NCBI GenBank assembly: GCA_963747405.1
Contig: CAVVFG010000016.1
Location: forward strand, 186,001-250,000
Length of the DNA stretch: 64,000 nucleotides
Direction: 5' to 3'
Source of the DNA: Fodinibacter sp963747405
Lineage (GTDB): Bacteria; Actinomycetota; Actinomycetes; Actinomycetales; Dermatophilaceae
Position numbers and translations under genes: made by a program. Positions 32,556 to 41,452 of the stretch are shown piece by piece; the stretch's first letter is position 1, and every line of letters starts with the position of its first letter. The notes under the pieces were generated by a model that had not been told where the DNA came from, made no database searches, and worked only from the letters and a program-made list of their open reading frames with translations.

Positions 32556-33686
32556 TCAGGCGTTGGCCCGCACGTCGGGCAGCTGGCGCAGCTCCCACCA
32601 CCGCTCGGGCGCGGGCGGGTCGGCCACGTCGACCCGGTCGCCGACGCGTGGGACGACCACTGGCACACCGGCGCTCTCGGCGGCCACGAGCAGCCGCTCG
32701 ACCGGCTCGGCCCACGGGTGCGGCGCGAGCACGAAGGTGCACCAGTGGATGGGGACCAGCAGGCCACCGCGCAGCAGCCGCGTCGCCTCGACGGCCTCCT
32801 CCGGGTCGAGGTGGATGTCGTGCCATGCCGGGTCGTAGGCGCCGACCGCCATCAGCGACACGTCGAACGGCCCGTGCTCGGCGCCGAGCCGCGCGTAGCC
32901 CTCGAAGAAGCCGGTGTCACCGCTGAAGAACACCCGGCCGGCCCGCCCGGCGAGCACCCACGAGGCCCACAGCGTGCCGTCGCGGCGCAGGCCGCGCCCC
33001 GAGAAGTGCTGGGCCTCGACGGCAGTGACCTGCACGCCGCGCACCTGCAGGCCCTCCTCCCAGTCGCACTCGACGACGCGCTCGAGCGGCACTCCCCAGG
33101 CGTCGAGGTGGGCGCCCACCCCGAGCGGCACGAGGAAGACCGCCTCGGTGAGGTCGACGAGCTGGCGGATGGTGTCCATGTCGAGGTGGTCGTAGTGGTC
33201 GTGCGAGATGACCACGGCGTCGACCCGCCCCAGACCGCTCAGCGGCACCGGCACGGCGTGCAGTCGGCGCGGCCCGACGTGCTGGCTGGGTGAGCAGCGC
33301 TCGCTCCACACGGGGTCCATCAGCAGGCGCACGCCGTCGAGCTCGACAAGGCACGAGGCGTGGCCGAACCAGGTGACGTGCACCCCCTCGGTGCGCGGTT
33401 CGTGGGTGGCGGTGACCACGGGGATCGGCAGGGCCGGATGCCGGGTCGCGGCGTTCTCGCGGAACCGGCGCAGCACGTCGCGCTGGCCCGACGGCATCGA
33501 CGACGTGCCGCGCGAGGTGTTGTGGAAGGCGCCGGCCCGGTAGGCGGGCGAGCGCTGGGCCCGTTCGAGCCGGGCGCCCGTGGGACGGCCGCCCATGGCG
33601 GTGTTGACGCCCTTGCCGGCGGCGGCGAGGGCGCCGAGGGCACTGGCCGCGCCGGCGGCGATCGCGAGTCGGTTGAGCCTGGTCAC
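32556..33686 (-). CDS. Metallo-beta-lactamase-fold hydrolase (NAPE-PLD/UlaG-like)
   Basis: This 376-residue protein has an N-terminal hydrophobic stretch (AIAAGAASALGALAAAG), perhaps a membrane anchor, and an MBL domain. Metal ligands are in VISHDHYDHLDM (HxHxDH), the aspartate in FFSGDTGFFEGY, and the histidines in HIHLDPEEAV and PIHWCTFVLAPHPW. TWFGHASCLVELDGVRLLMDP is a signature of the NAPE-PLD-like branch, whose bacterial substrates are mostly unknown. I chose the GTG at 33686; the ribosome site is weak. It lies just downstream of the polyamine-type operon, perhaps co-transcribed. Confidence 0.85.
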   Translation of the reverse strand: MTRLNRLAIAAGAASALGALAAAGKGVNTAMGGRPTGARLERAQRSPAYRAGAFHNTSRGTSSMPSGQRDVLRRFRENAATRHPALPIPVVTATHEPRTEGVHVTWFGHASCLVELDGVRLLMDPVWSERCSPSQHVGPRRLHAVPVPLSGLGRVDAVVISHDHYDHLDMDTIRQLVDLTEAVFLVPLGVGAHLDAWGVPLERVVECDWEEGLQVRGVQVTAVEAQHFSGRGLRRDGTLWASWVLAGRAGRVFFSGDTGFFEGYARLGAEHGPFDVSLMAVGAYDPAWHDIHLDPEEAVEATRLLRGGLLVPIHWCTFVLAPHPWAEPVERLLVAAESAGVPVVVPRVGDRVDVADPPAPERWWELRQLPDVRANA

Positions 33687-33696
33687 CGGTCGATTG

Positions 33697-34506
33697 TCAC
33701 CCGCCGTCGCCGTCACCGGCGACCGCGTGCCGCACACCGGACGGTCCCGGGCCCGCTGCGGCCGCCTGATGGGCGGCCGCAGCCGCCACGAGCGCCTCGA
33801 AGAGCCGCCCGTCGTCCCCGGCCTCGGGGTGCCACTGCACCGCGAGGCGAAAGCCGGAGGAGGGGTCCTCCATCGCCTCGAGCGTGCCGTCGGCGTGCCA
33901 GGCCGACAGGCGGTAGGGGGTGCCCTCGAGCGAGGCCGGGCGCACGGCCTGGTGGTGGTAGGTCGGCACGTCGAGGGGGTCGCTGCCGAGCAGCTCGGCG
34001 AGCCGGGTGCCGGCCACCGGCGTGGCGTGGTGCGAGGTGTACTCCCCCGGCCGCGGGCAATGGTCGTCGTGGCCGACGACGTCGGGCAGGTGCTGGTCGA
34101 GCACCCCGCCCGCCTCCACCGCCATCACCTGCATGCCGCGGCACACGCCCAGCACCGGCAGGTCGATCGCGGCGGAGACCCGGGCCAGGGCCAGCTCCCA
34201 CGCGTCGCGGTCCGGGCGCGGTGACTGCGAGGTCGGGTGCGGCGGCACGCCGTAGCGCGACGCCTCCACGTCGGCACCGCCCGCGATGACCAGACCGTCG
34301 AGCCGCTCCAGCACCGTGAGCGCGAGGTCGGCGCCGGCATCCGGGCGTGGTGGGAGCACCACGGCGATGGCCCCCGCGCGCTCGAGCTGGTCGACGTAGC
34401 GGTGGGGCAGCACGACGCTGCGCTGCGCGGTCCACGGGTGCCGGTCGACGTCCTCGACGTAGCTGCTGACACCGATGACCGGCCGGCCCGAGCCCATGAC
34501 TGCCAT
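33697..34506 (-). CDS. Gamma-glutamyl-gamma-aminobutyrate hydrolase-family protein (PuuD-like)
   Basis: This 269-residue class I glutamine-amidotransferase-like hydrolase releases glutamate from gamma-glutamyl compounds. The nucleophile cysteine is in PVLGVCRGMQVM, and the His-Glu pair in LAVQWHPEAGD. GLVIAGGADVEASRYG and YTSHHATPVAGTRLAELL fit the PuuD branch. It starts five bases after the SDR stop. With the glutamine-synthetase-like, aldehyde-dehydrogenase and regulator genes upstream, it fits the last step of the gamma-glutamylated polyamine pathway, giving GABA or an analogue. Two close ATG codons exist; the first (34506) is used. Confidence 0.88.
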   Translation of the reverse strand: MAVMGSGRPVIGVSSYVEDVDRHPWTAQRSVVLPHRYVDQLERAGAIAVVLPPRPDAGADLALTVLERLDGLVIAGGADVEASRYGVPPHPTSQSPRPDRDAWELALARVSAAIDLPVLGVCRGMQVMAVEAGGVLDQHLPDVVGHDDHCPRPGEYTSHHATPVAGTRLAELLGSDPLDVPTYHHQAVRPASLEGTPYRLSAWHADGTLEAMEDPSSGFRLAVQWHPEAGDDGRLFEALVAAAAAHQAAAAGPGPSGVRHAVAGDGDGG

Positions 34507-34511
34507 CGGGC

Positions 34512-35279
34512 TCAGAGCGGGGTCACGTAGGCGCCGGAGATGCCACCGTCGACGAGGAACGTCGAGGCGGTCATGAAGCTCGCCTCGTCGGAGGCGAGGA
34601 ACAGCACGGCGTTGGCCATCTCCTCCGGCTCGGCGAACCGGCCCATCGGCACGTGCACCAGGCGGCGCGCGGCGCGCTCGGCGTCCGTGGCGAACAGCTC
34701 CTTGAGCAGAGGGGTGTTGACCGGACCGGGACACAGCGCGTTGACCCGGATGCCGTCGCGCGCGAACTGCACGCCGAGCTCGCGGGTCATGGAGAGCACG
34801 CCGCCCTTGGACGCCGAGTATGAGATCTGCGAGGTGGCGGCACCCATGACCGCGACGAAGCTCGCGGTGTTGATGATCGAGCCCGACCTGCGCTCGAGCA
34901 TGTAGGGCAGCGCCGCCTTGCAGCACAGGTAGACCGAGGTGAGGTTGACCTGCTGCACCCGCAGCCACGCGTCGAGGTCGGTGTCGAGGATGGAGTCGTC
35001 GTCGGACGGGCTGATGCCGGCGTTGTTGAACGCGACGTCGAGCTTGCCGTAGGTCTCGACCGCGGTCGCGAAGAGCCGGTCGACCTCGTCCTTGTTCGCG
35101 ACGTCGGTGTGCACGTACGCCCCACCGACCTCGGCGGCCAGCGCCTCGCCGGCCTCGTCGTCGAGGTCGGCGACCACCACGGTTGCCCCCTCCTGCGCGA
35201 ACCGCCGCACCGTCGCCAACCCGATGCCGGAGCAGCCGCCAGTGACGACCGCCACCTTGCCCTCGAGCCTGCCTGCCAT
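34512..35279 (-). CDS. Short-chain dehydrogenase/reductase
   Basis: This 255-residue classical SDR has the cofactor loop VAVVTGGCSGIGLATV, the NNAG motif, and a catalytic serine, tyrosine and lysine in TASFVAVMGAATSQISYSASKGG. The C-terminal FLASDEASFMTASTFLVDGG is typical of FabG-like oxidoreductases. The acidic residue after the second strand (VVVADLDDE) predicts NAD preference. It lies between the aldehyde dehydrogenase and PuuD-like genes, spaced by less than 10 bases, so it is part of the operon. The E. coli Puu pathway has no SDR. Here it may oxidise an alcohol or amine-derived intermediate, or replace a missing step. Confidence 0.87.
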   Translation of the reverse strand: MAGRLEGKVAVVTGGCSGIGLATVRRFAQEGATVVVADLDDEAGEALAAEVGGAYVHTDVANKDEVDRLFATAVETYGKLDVAFNNAGISPSDDDSILDTDLDAWLRVQQVNLTSVYLCCKAALPYMLERRSGSIINTASFVAVMGAATSQISYSASKGGVLSMTRELGVQFARDGIRVNALCPGPVNTPLLKELFATDAERAARRLVHVPMGRFAEPEEMANAVLFLASDEASFMTASTFLVDGGISGAYVTPL

Positions 35280-35288
35280 CTGGGTCTC

Positions 35289-36683
35289 CTATGCCTCGGT
35301 GCTGATGAAGACGTTCTTGACCTCGGTGAATGCGTCGAGCGCGTCGGGGCCGAGCTCGCGGCCGATGCCGCTCGCCTTGAAGCCGCCGAACGGCGTCGAG
35401 TAGCGCACCGAGCTGTGGCTGTTGACCGAGAGGTTCCCCGCCTCGACGCCACGGGCCACCCGCAGGGCGCGGCCCACGTCGCGCGTCCAGATCGACCCGG
35501 ACAGCCCGTAGGCCGTGTCGTTGGCCTTGGCGACCGCGTCGGCCTCGTCGTCGAACGGCATCACGGCCACGACCGGCCCGAACACCTCCTCGCGCCACAC
35601 CCGGTCGGCGGTGCCGCTGGGCAGTACCACGGTCGGCGGGTACCACCACCCGGCGCCCTCGGGGGCCGTGCCGCGGAAGGCGATGTCGACCGGCGGGTGG
35701 CCGGCCTCCTCCGCCCGCTCGACGTAGCCGCGCACGGCATCGCGCTGGCCGGAGGACACCAGCGGGCCCATCTGCGTGGCCTCGTCGCGGGGGTCGCCGA
35801 CGACGACCGCCTTCAGGGACTGCTCGAACCGCTCCATGAAGGTGTCGAAGACGCTGCGCTGCACCAGGATCCGCGTGCGCGCACAGCAGTCCTGACCGGC
35901 GTTGTCGAGGAAGCTCATCGGCGCGGACGACGCAGCGGCGTCGAGGTCGGCATCGGCGAAGACGATGTTGGCCGACTTGCCGCCCAGCTCGAGGGTGACC
36001 CGCTTGAGCTGGTCGGCCGCCTTGCGCATGATGCCCTGGCCCACGGCCGTGGAGCCGGTGAAGCACACCTTGCGCACGTCGGGGTGGGTGACGAAGCGCT
36101 CGCCCACCACCGACCCCTTGCCCGGCAGCACGGTGAGGACGCCCTCGGGGATGCCGGCGTCGAGGGCCAGCTGCCCGATCAGCATCGCGGTGAGCGGCGT
36201 GAGCTCGGCGGGCTTGAGCACGACCGTGTTGCCGGCCGCCAGCGCCGGGGCCAGGCCCCAGCCCGCGATGGGCATCGGGAAGTTCCACGGCACGATGACC
36301 GAGACGACGCCGAGCGGCTCCTTGAAGGTGACGTCGAGGCCGCCGGCCACCGGGATCTGCTTGCCGAAGAGGCGTTCGGGCGCGGCCGAGTAGTAGCGCA
36401 GCACGTTGACGACGTTGCCCACCTCCCACCTGGCGTTGCCGACGGTGTGGCCCGAGTTGGCGACCTCGAGGGCCGCCAGCTCGTCGGTGGAGGCCTCGAC
36501 GGCGTCGGCGAACCGGTGCAGCAGCATCCCCCGGTCGGCCGGGCTCACCGCCCGCCAGGCGGGCCCGACCTGCACGGCGCGGGCGATAGCCGCGTCGGTC
36601 TCCTCGAGGCCGACCGGGTCGATGGTCGTGACGACCTGCTCGGTGGCCGGGTTGACGACGTCGTGGGCGTAGGTGGTGCTCAT
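35289..36683 (-). CDS. Aldehyde dehydrogenase (PuuC-like context)
   Basis: This 464-residue NAD(P)-dependent ALDH shows IVPWNFPMPIAGWGLAPALA, FTGSTAVGQGIM, the general base in TLELGGKSANIVF and the catalytic cysteine in DNAGQDCCARTR. The end signature is STPFGGFKASGIGRELG. It lies 10 bases after the glutamine-synthetase-like gene and next to the PuuD-like gene. The probable substrate is gamma-glutamyl-aminobutyraldehyde or a related amino-aldehyde. The ATG at 36683 has a poor ribosome site and is probably translationally coupled. Confidence 0.88.
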   Translation of the reverse strand: MSTTYAHDVVNPATEQVVTTIDPVGLEETDAAIARAVQVGPAWRAVSPADRGMLLHRFADAVEASTDELAALEVANSGHTVGNARWEVGNVVNVLRYYSAAPERLFGKQIPVAGGLDVTFKEPLGVVSVIVPWNFPMPIAGWGLAPALAAGNTVVLKPAELTPLTAMLIGQLALDAGIPEGVLTVLPGKGSVVGERFVTHPDVRKVCFTGSTAVGQGIMRKAADQLKRVTLELGGKSANIVFADADLDAAASSAPMSFLDNAGQDCCARTRILVQRSVFDTFMERFEQSLKAVVVGDPRDEATQMGPLVSSGQRDAVRGYVERAEEAGHPPVDIAFRGTAPEGAGWWYPPTVVLPSGTADRVWREEVFGPVVAVMPFDDEADAVAKANDTAYGLSGSIWTRDVGRALRVARGVEAGNLSVNSHSSVRYSTPFGGFKASGIGRELGPDALDAFTEVKNVFISTEA

Positions 36684-36693
36684 CGCGGTGGGG

Positions 36694-38079
36694 TCACAGC
36701 CTCTCGAAGCCGCGGACGCGTTCCCAGTCGGTGACCGCGGCGTTGAACGCCCTGATCTCGACGTCCGCGGCGTTGACGTAGTGGTCGACGACGTCGTCGC
36801 CGAAGGCCGTGCGGGCGACGGCGCTGCCCGCGAGGAGGTCCCGTGCCTCGGCCAGGGTGCCGGGCACGTGCTCGTAGTCACCGACGTAGGCGTTGCCCTC
36901 GCACACCGGTGGCAGCTCGAGGCCCTCGCGGATGCCGTGCAGGCCGCCGGCCATCATCGCCGCCACGGCGAGGTAGGGGTTCACGTCACCGCCGGGGAGG
37001 CGGTTCTCGACCCGCAGTCCCGCCCCGTGCCCGACCACTCGCAGGGCGCAGGTGCGGTTGTCGGTGCCCCAGGCGACGGCGGTCGGGGCGAAGGACCCCG
37101 GGGCGAACCGCTTGTAGGAGTTGATGTTCGGCGCGTAGAAGAACGTGAGCTCGCGCATGGTGGCGAGCAGCCCGGCCATGAACTGGTCGAACAGCTCGCT
37201 GCGGCCGCCGTCGCGGTCGTGGTCGGCGAAGACGACCTCGCCGTCGGTGCCGCGCAGCGAAAGGTGGATGTGGCACGAGTTGCCCTCGCGCTCGTCGAAC
37301 TTGGCCATGAAGGTGAGCGACCTGCCGTGCCGGGCGGCGATCTCCTTGGCACCGGTCTTGTAGACCGCGTGGTTGTCGCAGGTGCGCACCACGCCGTCGA
37401 AGAGGAAGCCGATCTCGTGCTGGCCGAAGTTGCACTCGCCCTTGGCCGACTCCACGTTCATGCCGGCCGCGTACATCTCGTTGCGGATCTCACGCAGCAC
37501 CGGCTCCACCGCGCTGCCGCCCAGGATCGAGTAGTCGACGTTGTAGCGGTTGGCGCCGGTCATCCCCTGGTAGCGACGGTCCCACGCATCCTCGTAGGAG
37601 TCCTCGAAGAGGATGAACTCGAGCTCGGTGCCCGCGAACGCGGCGTAGCCGTCCGCCGCTGCCGACGCGACCTGCTGCTTGAGGACGGTGCGCGGCGACT
37701 GCACCACCTCGCCGCTGCCGTCGAGCCAGGTGAGGTCGCTCTGGATGGTGACCGACGCCGGGTGACCCGGCGTGCGCCGCAGCGTGGTGAGGTCCATCTC
37801 GAAGAACATGTCGCCGTAGCCGCGCTCCCACGACGACATGGCGTAGCCGTCGACGGTGTTCATGTCGACGTCGACGGCCAGCAGGTAGTTGCACCCCTCG
37901 GTGCCGTTCTCCAGCACGTGGTCGATGAAGAACTGGCCGTGGATCCGCTTGCCCTGCAGGCGCCCCTGCATGTCGGTGAAGGCCACGATGACCGTGTCGA
38001 CGTCGCCGGCCAGCACGGCGGCGCGCAGCTGGTCGACGGTCAGTGGCGGGAGTCCCCCCGGGTGGATGGAGCTGGGCAT
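36694..38079 (-). CDS. Glutamine synthetase-like gamma-glutamylpolyamine synthetase (GlnA3/PuuA-like)
   Basis: This 461-residue protein has the glutamine synthetase fold: a beta-grasp N-domain, then the catalytic domain. Metal-binding glutamates are in AGTELEFILFEDSYED and ESAKGECNFGQHEIG, the ATP-site histidine in GNSCHIHLSLRG, and the arginine in RVENRLPGGDVNPYLAVAA. The tyrosine-adenylylation site of true GlnA-I enzymes is absent. Relatives ligate glutamate to putrescine or other polyamines. Heading an operon with ALDH and PuuD-like genes supports that role. AAGGGGAC precedes the ATG at 38079. The regulator gene lies 19 bases upstream. Confidence 0.88.
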   Translation of the reverse strand: MPSSIHPGGLPPLTVDQLRAAVLAGDVDTVIVAFTDMQGRLQGKRIHGQFFIDHVLENGTEGCNYLLAVDVDMNTVDGYAMSSWERGYGDMFFEMDLTTLRRTPGHPASVTIQSDLTWLDGSGEVVQSPRTVLKQQVASAAADGYAAFAGTELEFILFEDSYEDAWDRRYQGMTGANRYNVDYSILGGSAVEPVLREIRNEMYAAGMNVESAKGECNFGQHEIGFLFDGVVRTCDNHAVYKTGAKEIAARHGRSLTFMAKFDEREGNSCHIHLSLRGTDGEVVFADHDRDGGRSELFDQFMAGLLATMRELTFFYAPNINSYKRFAPGSFAPTAVAWGTDNRTCALRVVGHGAGLRVENRLPGGDVNPYLAVAAMMAGGLHGIREGLELPPVCEGNAYVGDYEHVPGTLAEARDLLAGSAVARTAFGDDVVDHYVNAADVEIRAFNAAVTDWERVRGFERL

Positions 38080-38098
38080 GCTGTCCCCTTCGTGTCGT

Positions 38099-38845
38099 CT
38101 ATCCGAGAAGTCCGCGCAGGAGTGCGGACGTGGCATCGCAGTGCTCCTCCATGGTGGTGCGGGCCGTGTCGGGGTCACCGGCGAGGATGGCCGCCACGAT
38201 GGTGTCGTGCTGCTCGTGCGAGTGCTCGATGTTGATGCGCAGCACCGGGATCTGGCTGAGCATCTCGTTCAGCGCCGCCTGGGCCCGGGTCACGGCCTCG
38301 ACCACCATCGGCGACCCGGTGAGCGTCGCGATGGCGAGGTGCAGCCGGGAGTCGGCGATCCGGTGGCCGTCGGTGTCGGCCGCGCGCACCGCGCGGCACG
38401 ACTCGTCGAGCCAGTCGCGCTGGTCGCCCGAGAGCCGGCGGGTGGCCGCCAGCCGGGCGGCCCCCGGCTCGACGACCCGGCGGAAGTCGAGGGCGTCCTC
38501 GAGGGCGGCGCCGCTGCGCGTCGGCGGACGGTCGAGCACGGCGGGATCACCGCCGCGGGAGCGACCGGCGTAGGTGACCACCGTGCCGCCGCCGCGCCCA
38601 CGCCGGGTGGTGACCAGACCGGAGTCCCGCAGGGCCGCGATCGCCTCGCGCAGGGTGTTGCGCGACACCCCGAGCCGGTCGGCGAGCTCGCGCTCGGCCG
38701 GCAGCTGCTCACCGGCGACGAAGACCCCCAGCCGGATGGCCGTGGCCAGTTGCTCCACGGCGGTCTCGAAGACGTTGCCCACCGCCGGCCGCAGCACGGC
38801 ATCCGGCAGCCGCGACGGCGGCAGGGACGACTGCTGCGGAGTCAT
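38099..38845 (-). CDS. FadR-type GntR regulator of the gamma-glutamyl-polyamine operon
   Basis: This 248-residue protein has a GntR winged helix (about 30-95; GEQLPAERELADRLGVSRNT and LREAIAAL) and an FCD effector domain (about 110-240), in which RVVEPGAARLAA, RLHLAIATLTG and EHSHEQHDTIVAAI carry the usual metal or ligand-binding residues. It is the first gene of the unit running to the PuuD-like gene, so it probably controls that operon and itself. The ATG at 38845 has no strong ribosome site. The imperfect dyad GTGAACCTTTAGGTCAC lies in the 45-base gap behind it, overlapping the end of ilvE. Confidence 0.88.
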   Translation of the reverse strand: MTPQQSSLPPSRLPDAVLRPAVGNVFETAVEQLATAIRLGVFVAGEQLPAERELADRLGVSRNTLREAIAALRDSGLVTTRRGRGGGTVVTYAGRSRGGDPAVLDRPPTRSGAALEDALDFRRVVEPGAARLAATRRLSGDQRDWLDESCRAVRAADTDGHRIADSRLHLAIATLTGSPMVVEAVTRAQAALNEMLSQIPVLRINIEHSHEQHDTIVAAILAGDPDTARTTMEEHCDATSALLRGLLG

Positions 38846-38890
38846 GCGTGCGAGTATGCCGTGCAAATGGTCTGCCTGTGAACCTTTAGG

Positions 38891-39985
38891 TCACGCCAGT
38901 CGGGTCAGCCACCCGTGGGTGTCGTCGGCTCGGCCGTACTGGATGTCGAGCAGGGCACCGCGGATCGTGGTGGTCACCTCGCCGCCGCCGGCCCCGGCGG
39001 TCGACGGGGCCGACCCGCCCTCCCAGCGCAGCTCCCCCACCGGCGTCACGACGGCCGCGGTGCCGCAGGCGAAGACCTCCCGGATCTCGCCGGTGGCCAC
39101 GCCGTCCTTCCACTCCTCGATGGCGACCCGGCGCTCCTCGGGCTGCAGGCCCAGCCCCTTGGCCAGCTCGAGGATCGAGGCGCGGGTCACCCCCTCGAGG
39201 ATCGAGCCGGTGAGCTCGGGGGTGACCAGCCGGTTGTCGCGGGTGACGAAGAACAGGTTCATGCCACCCAGCTCCTCGATGTAGGTCTGGGTGGAGGAGT
39301 CGAGGAACACGGCCTGGTCGCAGCCGTGCTCGATGCCCTCGAGCTGGCCGGCCAGCGACGACGCGTAGTTGCCGCCGGTCTTGGCCGCGCCGGTGCCCCC
39401 GGCGCCGGCGCGGGCGTAGTGCTGCGAGATCCACAGCGTGACCGGCTTCAGGCCTCCGGCGAAGTAGGCCCCGGCCGGGGACGCGATGAGGCAGTAGGTG
39501 ACCTCGTTGGCGGGTCGGACCCCGAGGAATGCCTCGCTGGCGAACAGGAACGGGCGCAGGTACAGGCTGGTCTCACCCGTGCCGGCGGGCGGCACCCAGC
39601 GCTCGTCGACCTCGAGCAGGGCCCGCAGCGACGCGACGAAGTCGTCGGTCGGCAGCTCGGGCAGCGCGAGGCGCCGGGCGCTGCGCTGCATCCGCTCGGC
39701 GTTGGCCTCCGGCCGGAACGACCACACCGAGCCGTCCTCGTGCCGGTAGGCCTTCAGGCCCTCGAAGACCTCCTGCGCGTAGTGCAGCACCGCGGCGCTC
39801 GGCATCAGCTGGATCGGCCCGTACGGCTCGACCCGGCCGTCGCCCCAGCCCACGTCCTTGCGCCACACCGCGCTCAGCATGTGGTCGGTGAAGAACAGCC
39901 CGAAGCCCGGGTTGGCGTGGATCTCGGCCCGCCGCTCGTCGCTCGCGGGCGCGGGGTTGCGGTGCAGGTCGAAGGTCAGGCTCAT
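38891..39985 (-). CDS. ilvE: Branched-chain amino acid aminotransferase
   Basis: This 364-residue class IV PLP enzyme carries out the last step of valine, leucine and isoleucine synthesis, using glutamate as donor. FTDHMLSAVWRKDVGWGDGRV, AVLHYAQEVFEGLKAYR and the cofactor lysine in TGAAKTGGNYASSLAGQ are typical of the BCAT branch. EELGGMNLFFV and the C-terminal EVFACGTAAVVTPV complete the fold. The ATG at 39985 lies 66 bases after leuB on the same strand, so the two are probably co-transcribed. The length is usual. Confidence 0.95.
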   Translation of the reverse strand: MSLTFDLHRNPAPASDERRAEIHANPGFGLFFTDHMLSAVWRKDVGWGDGRVEPYGPIQLMPSAAVLHYAQEVFEGLKAYRHEDGSVWSFRPEANAERMQRSARRLALPELPTDDFVASLRALLEVDERWVPPAGTGETSLYLRPFLFASEAFLGVRPANEVTYCLIASPAGAYFAGGLKPVTLWISQHYARAGAGGTGAAKTGGNYASSLAGQLEGIEHGCDQAVFLDSSTQTYIEELGGMNLFFVTRDNRLVTPELTGSILEGVTRASILELAKGLGLQPEERRVAIEEWKDGVATGEIREVFACGTAAVVTPVGELRWEGGSAPSTAGAGGGEVTTTIRGALLDIQYGRADDTHGWLTRLA

Positions 39986-40051
39986 GGGACTCGTGGTCCT
40001 TTCCTCGGGGAGCGACGGTGCTACCCGCGAGGCTACCCGGGGAGTGGGGGG

Positions 40052-41113
40052 TCAGAGGCGTGCGGCGATGGCGTCACCGACGGCACTCGTCGAGCGCGCC
40101 GTGCCGCGCCGCTCGGCGAGGTCGGCCGCCACGGCGGCCTCGACCCGCTGCGCCTCCCGCGCCAGGCCCAGGTGCGCGAGCAGCATCCCGACCGACAGCA
40201 CGGTGGCGGTGGGGTCGGCTGTGGCCCGGCCGGCGATGTCGGGCGCCGAGCCGTGCACCGGCTCGAACATGCTCGGGTAGCGGCCCTCGGGGTTGATGTT
40301 GCCGCTCGCGGCGAGCCCGATGCCGCCGGCCACCGCGGCCGCGATGTCGGTGATGATGTCGCCGAACAGGTTGTCGGTGACGACCACGTCGAAGCGGCCC
40401 GGGTCGGTGGTCAGGAAGATCGTCGCGGCGTCCACGTGCTGGTAGGCGGTCTCGACGTCGGGGAACTCGGCCCCCACCTCCTCGACCGTGCGCCGCCACA
40501 GGTGGCCGGCGTGGGTCAGCACGTTGTGCTTGTGCACCAGGGTCAGGTGTCGGCGTGGGCGCGCCTGAGCGCGGGCGAAGGCGTCGCGCACCACCCGTTC
40601 CACCCCGAAGCGGGTGTTGACGCTGACCTCGGTGGCGATCTCGTGCGGCGTGCCGGTCCGCAGTGAGCCGCCGTTGCCGACGTACGGGCCCTCGGTGCCC
40701 TCCCGGACCACCACGAAGTCGATGCCGTCGGGCGCGACCCGCTCGACCGCGAGCGGGCTCTGCACCCCGGGGTAGAGCTTGGCCGGGCGCAGGTTGACGT
40801 AGTGCTCCAGCGCGAAGCGCAGCGGCAGCAACACCCCTCGCTCGAGGACGCCGCTCGGCACGGTGGGGTCACCGATGGCGCCGAGCAGGATGGCGTCGTG
40901 CTGCGTCAGCTCGTCGAGCACCGACTCGGGCAGCGTCTCGCCCGTCGCGTGCCAGCGGGTCGCACCGAGGTCGTACTCGGTGGTCGTGACCTTGGGGCCG
41001 GCAGCACCGACCACCGCCTGCAGCACCTTCAGCCCCTCGGCGACCACCTCGGGGCCGATGCCGTCTCCCCCGATGACGGCGATGTCCAGCGACGGCGGTG
41101 CGCTCTCGGTCAT
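40052..41113 (-). CDS. leuB: 3-isopropylmalate dehydrogenase
   Basis: This 353-residue beta-decarboxylating dehydrogenase converts 3-isopropylmalate to 2-oxoisocaproate with NAD. It probably also converts the citramalate-derived analogue to 2-oxobutyrate. VIGGDGIGPEVVAEGLKVL is the N-terminal signature. VVREGTEGPYVGNGG, the DAFARAQARPR segment, and the metal/substrate region DVVVTDNLFGDIITD are present, and EPVHGSAPDIAGR marks the cofactor end. Start ATG at 41113. It is downstream of a 31-residue ORF and a leader-like peptide at 41453-41506. ilvE follows. Confidence 0.95.
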   Translation of the reverse strand: MTESAPPSLDIAVIGGDGIGPEVVAEGLKVLQAVVGAAGPKVTTTEYDLGATRWHATGETLPESVLDELTQHDAILLGAIGDPTVPSGVLERGVLLPLRFALEHYVNLRPAKLYPGVQSPLAVERVAPDGIDFVVVREGTEGPYVGNGGSLRTGTPHEIATEVSVNTRFGVERVVRDAFARAQARPRRHLTLVHKHNVLTHAGHLWRRTVEEVGAEFPDVETAYQHVDAATIFLTTDPGRFDVVVTDNLFGDIITDIAAAVAGGIGLAASGNINPEGRYPSMFEPVHGSAPDIAGRATADPTATVLSVGMLLAHLGLAREAQRVEAAVAADLAERRGTARSTSAVGDAIAARL

Positions 41114-41233
41114 GGGCTCCAGCCTAGGGAGGGGTACCGGGATGCGGACGGCCGTCCCAGCCCGTGGATGGGCGGGGACGGCCGGTCGAGCGCCGGCCGA
41201 CGGCTGGTCGGCGCGGCGGCGTGGCGTCGCGGG

Positions 41234-41329
41234 TCAGTCGTCGCTGTGGCCCTGGTCGCGCAGGTCCATCGACTCCTGCAGGGCCTGCCGCGCGAGGGTG
41301 GCCTCGTCGAGGGTGCTGTTCTCGTTCAT
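41234..41329 (-). CDS. Small acidic protein of 31 residues, unknown
   Basis: The ATG at 41329, preceded by GGAAGG, opens MNENSTLDEATLARQALQES and continues 11 residues to TGA at 41234. It is hydrophilic, helix-prone and acidic, with no signal or membrane segment. It lies on the leuB strand, 120 bases upstream of leuB, between leuB and a leader-like ORF. The ribosome site and helical composition favour a real small protein, but I recognise no family. Confidence 0.5.
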   Translation of the reverse strand: MNENSTLDEATLARQALQESMDLRDQGHSDD

Positions 41330-41452
41330 CGTCGTTCTGCCTTCCACGGCCCGTGCGGGCCAGTCGTCCGTGGGGGTTCGGGGGCTCGAGCCGAGTGGTG
41401 CCTCGGCGAACCGGTCAGCGACGTCGCGGGGTCTCCGCGGCGAGGATGCTGA

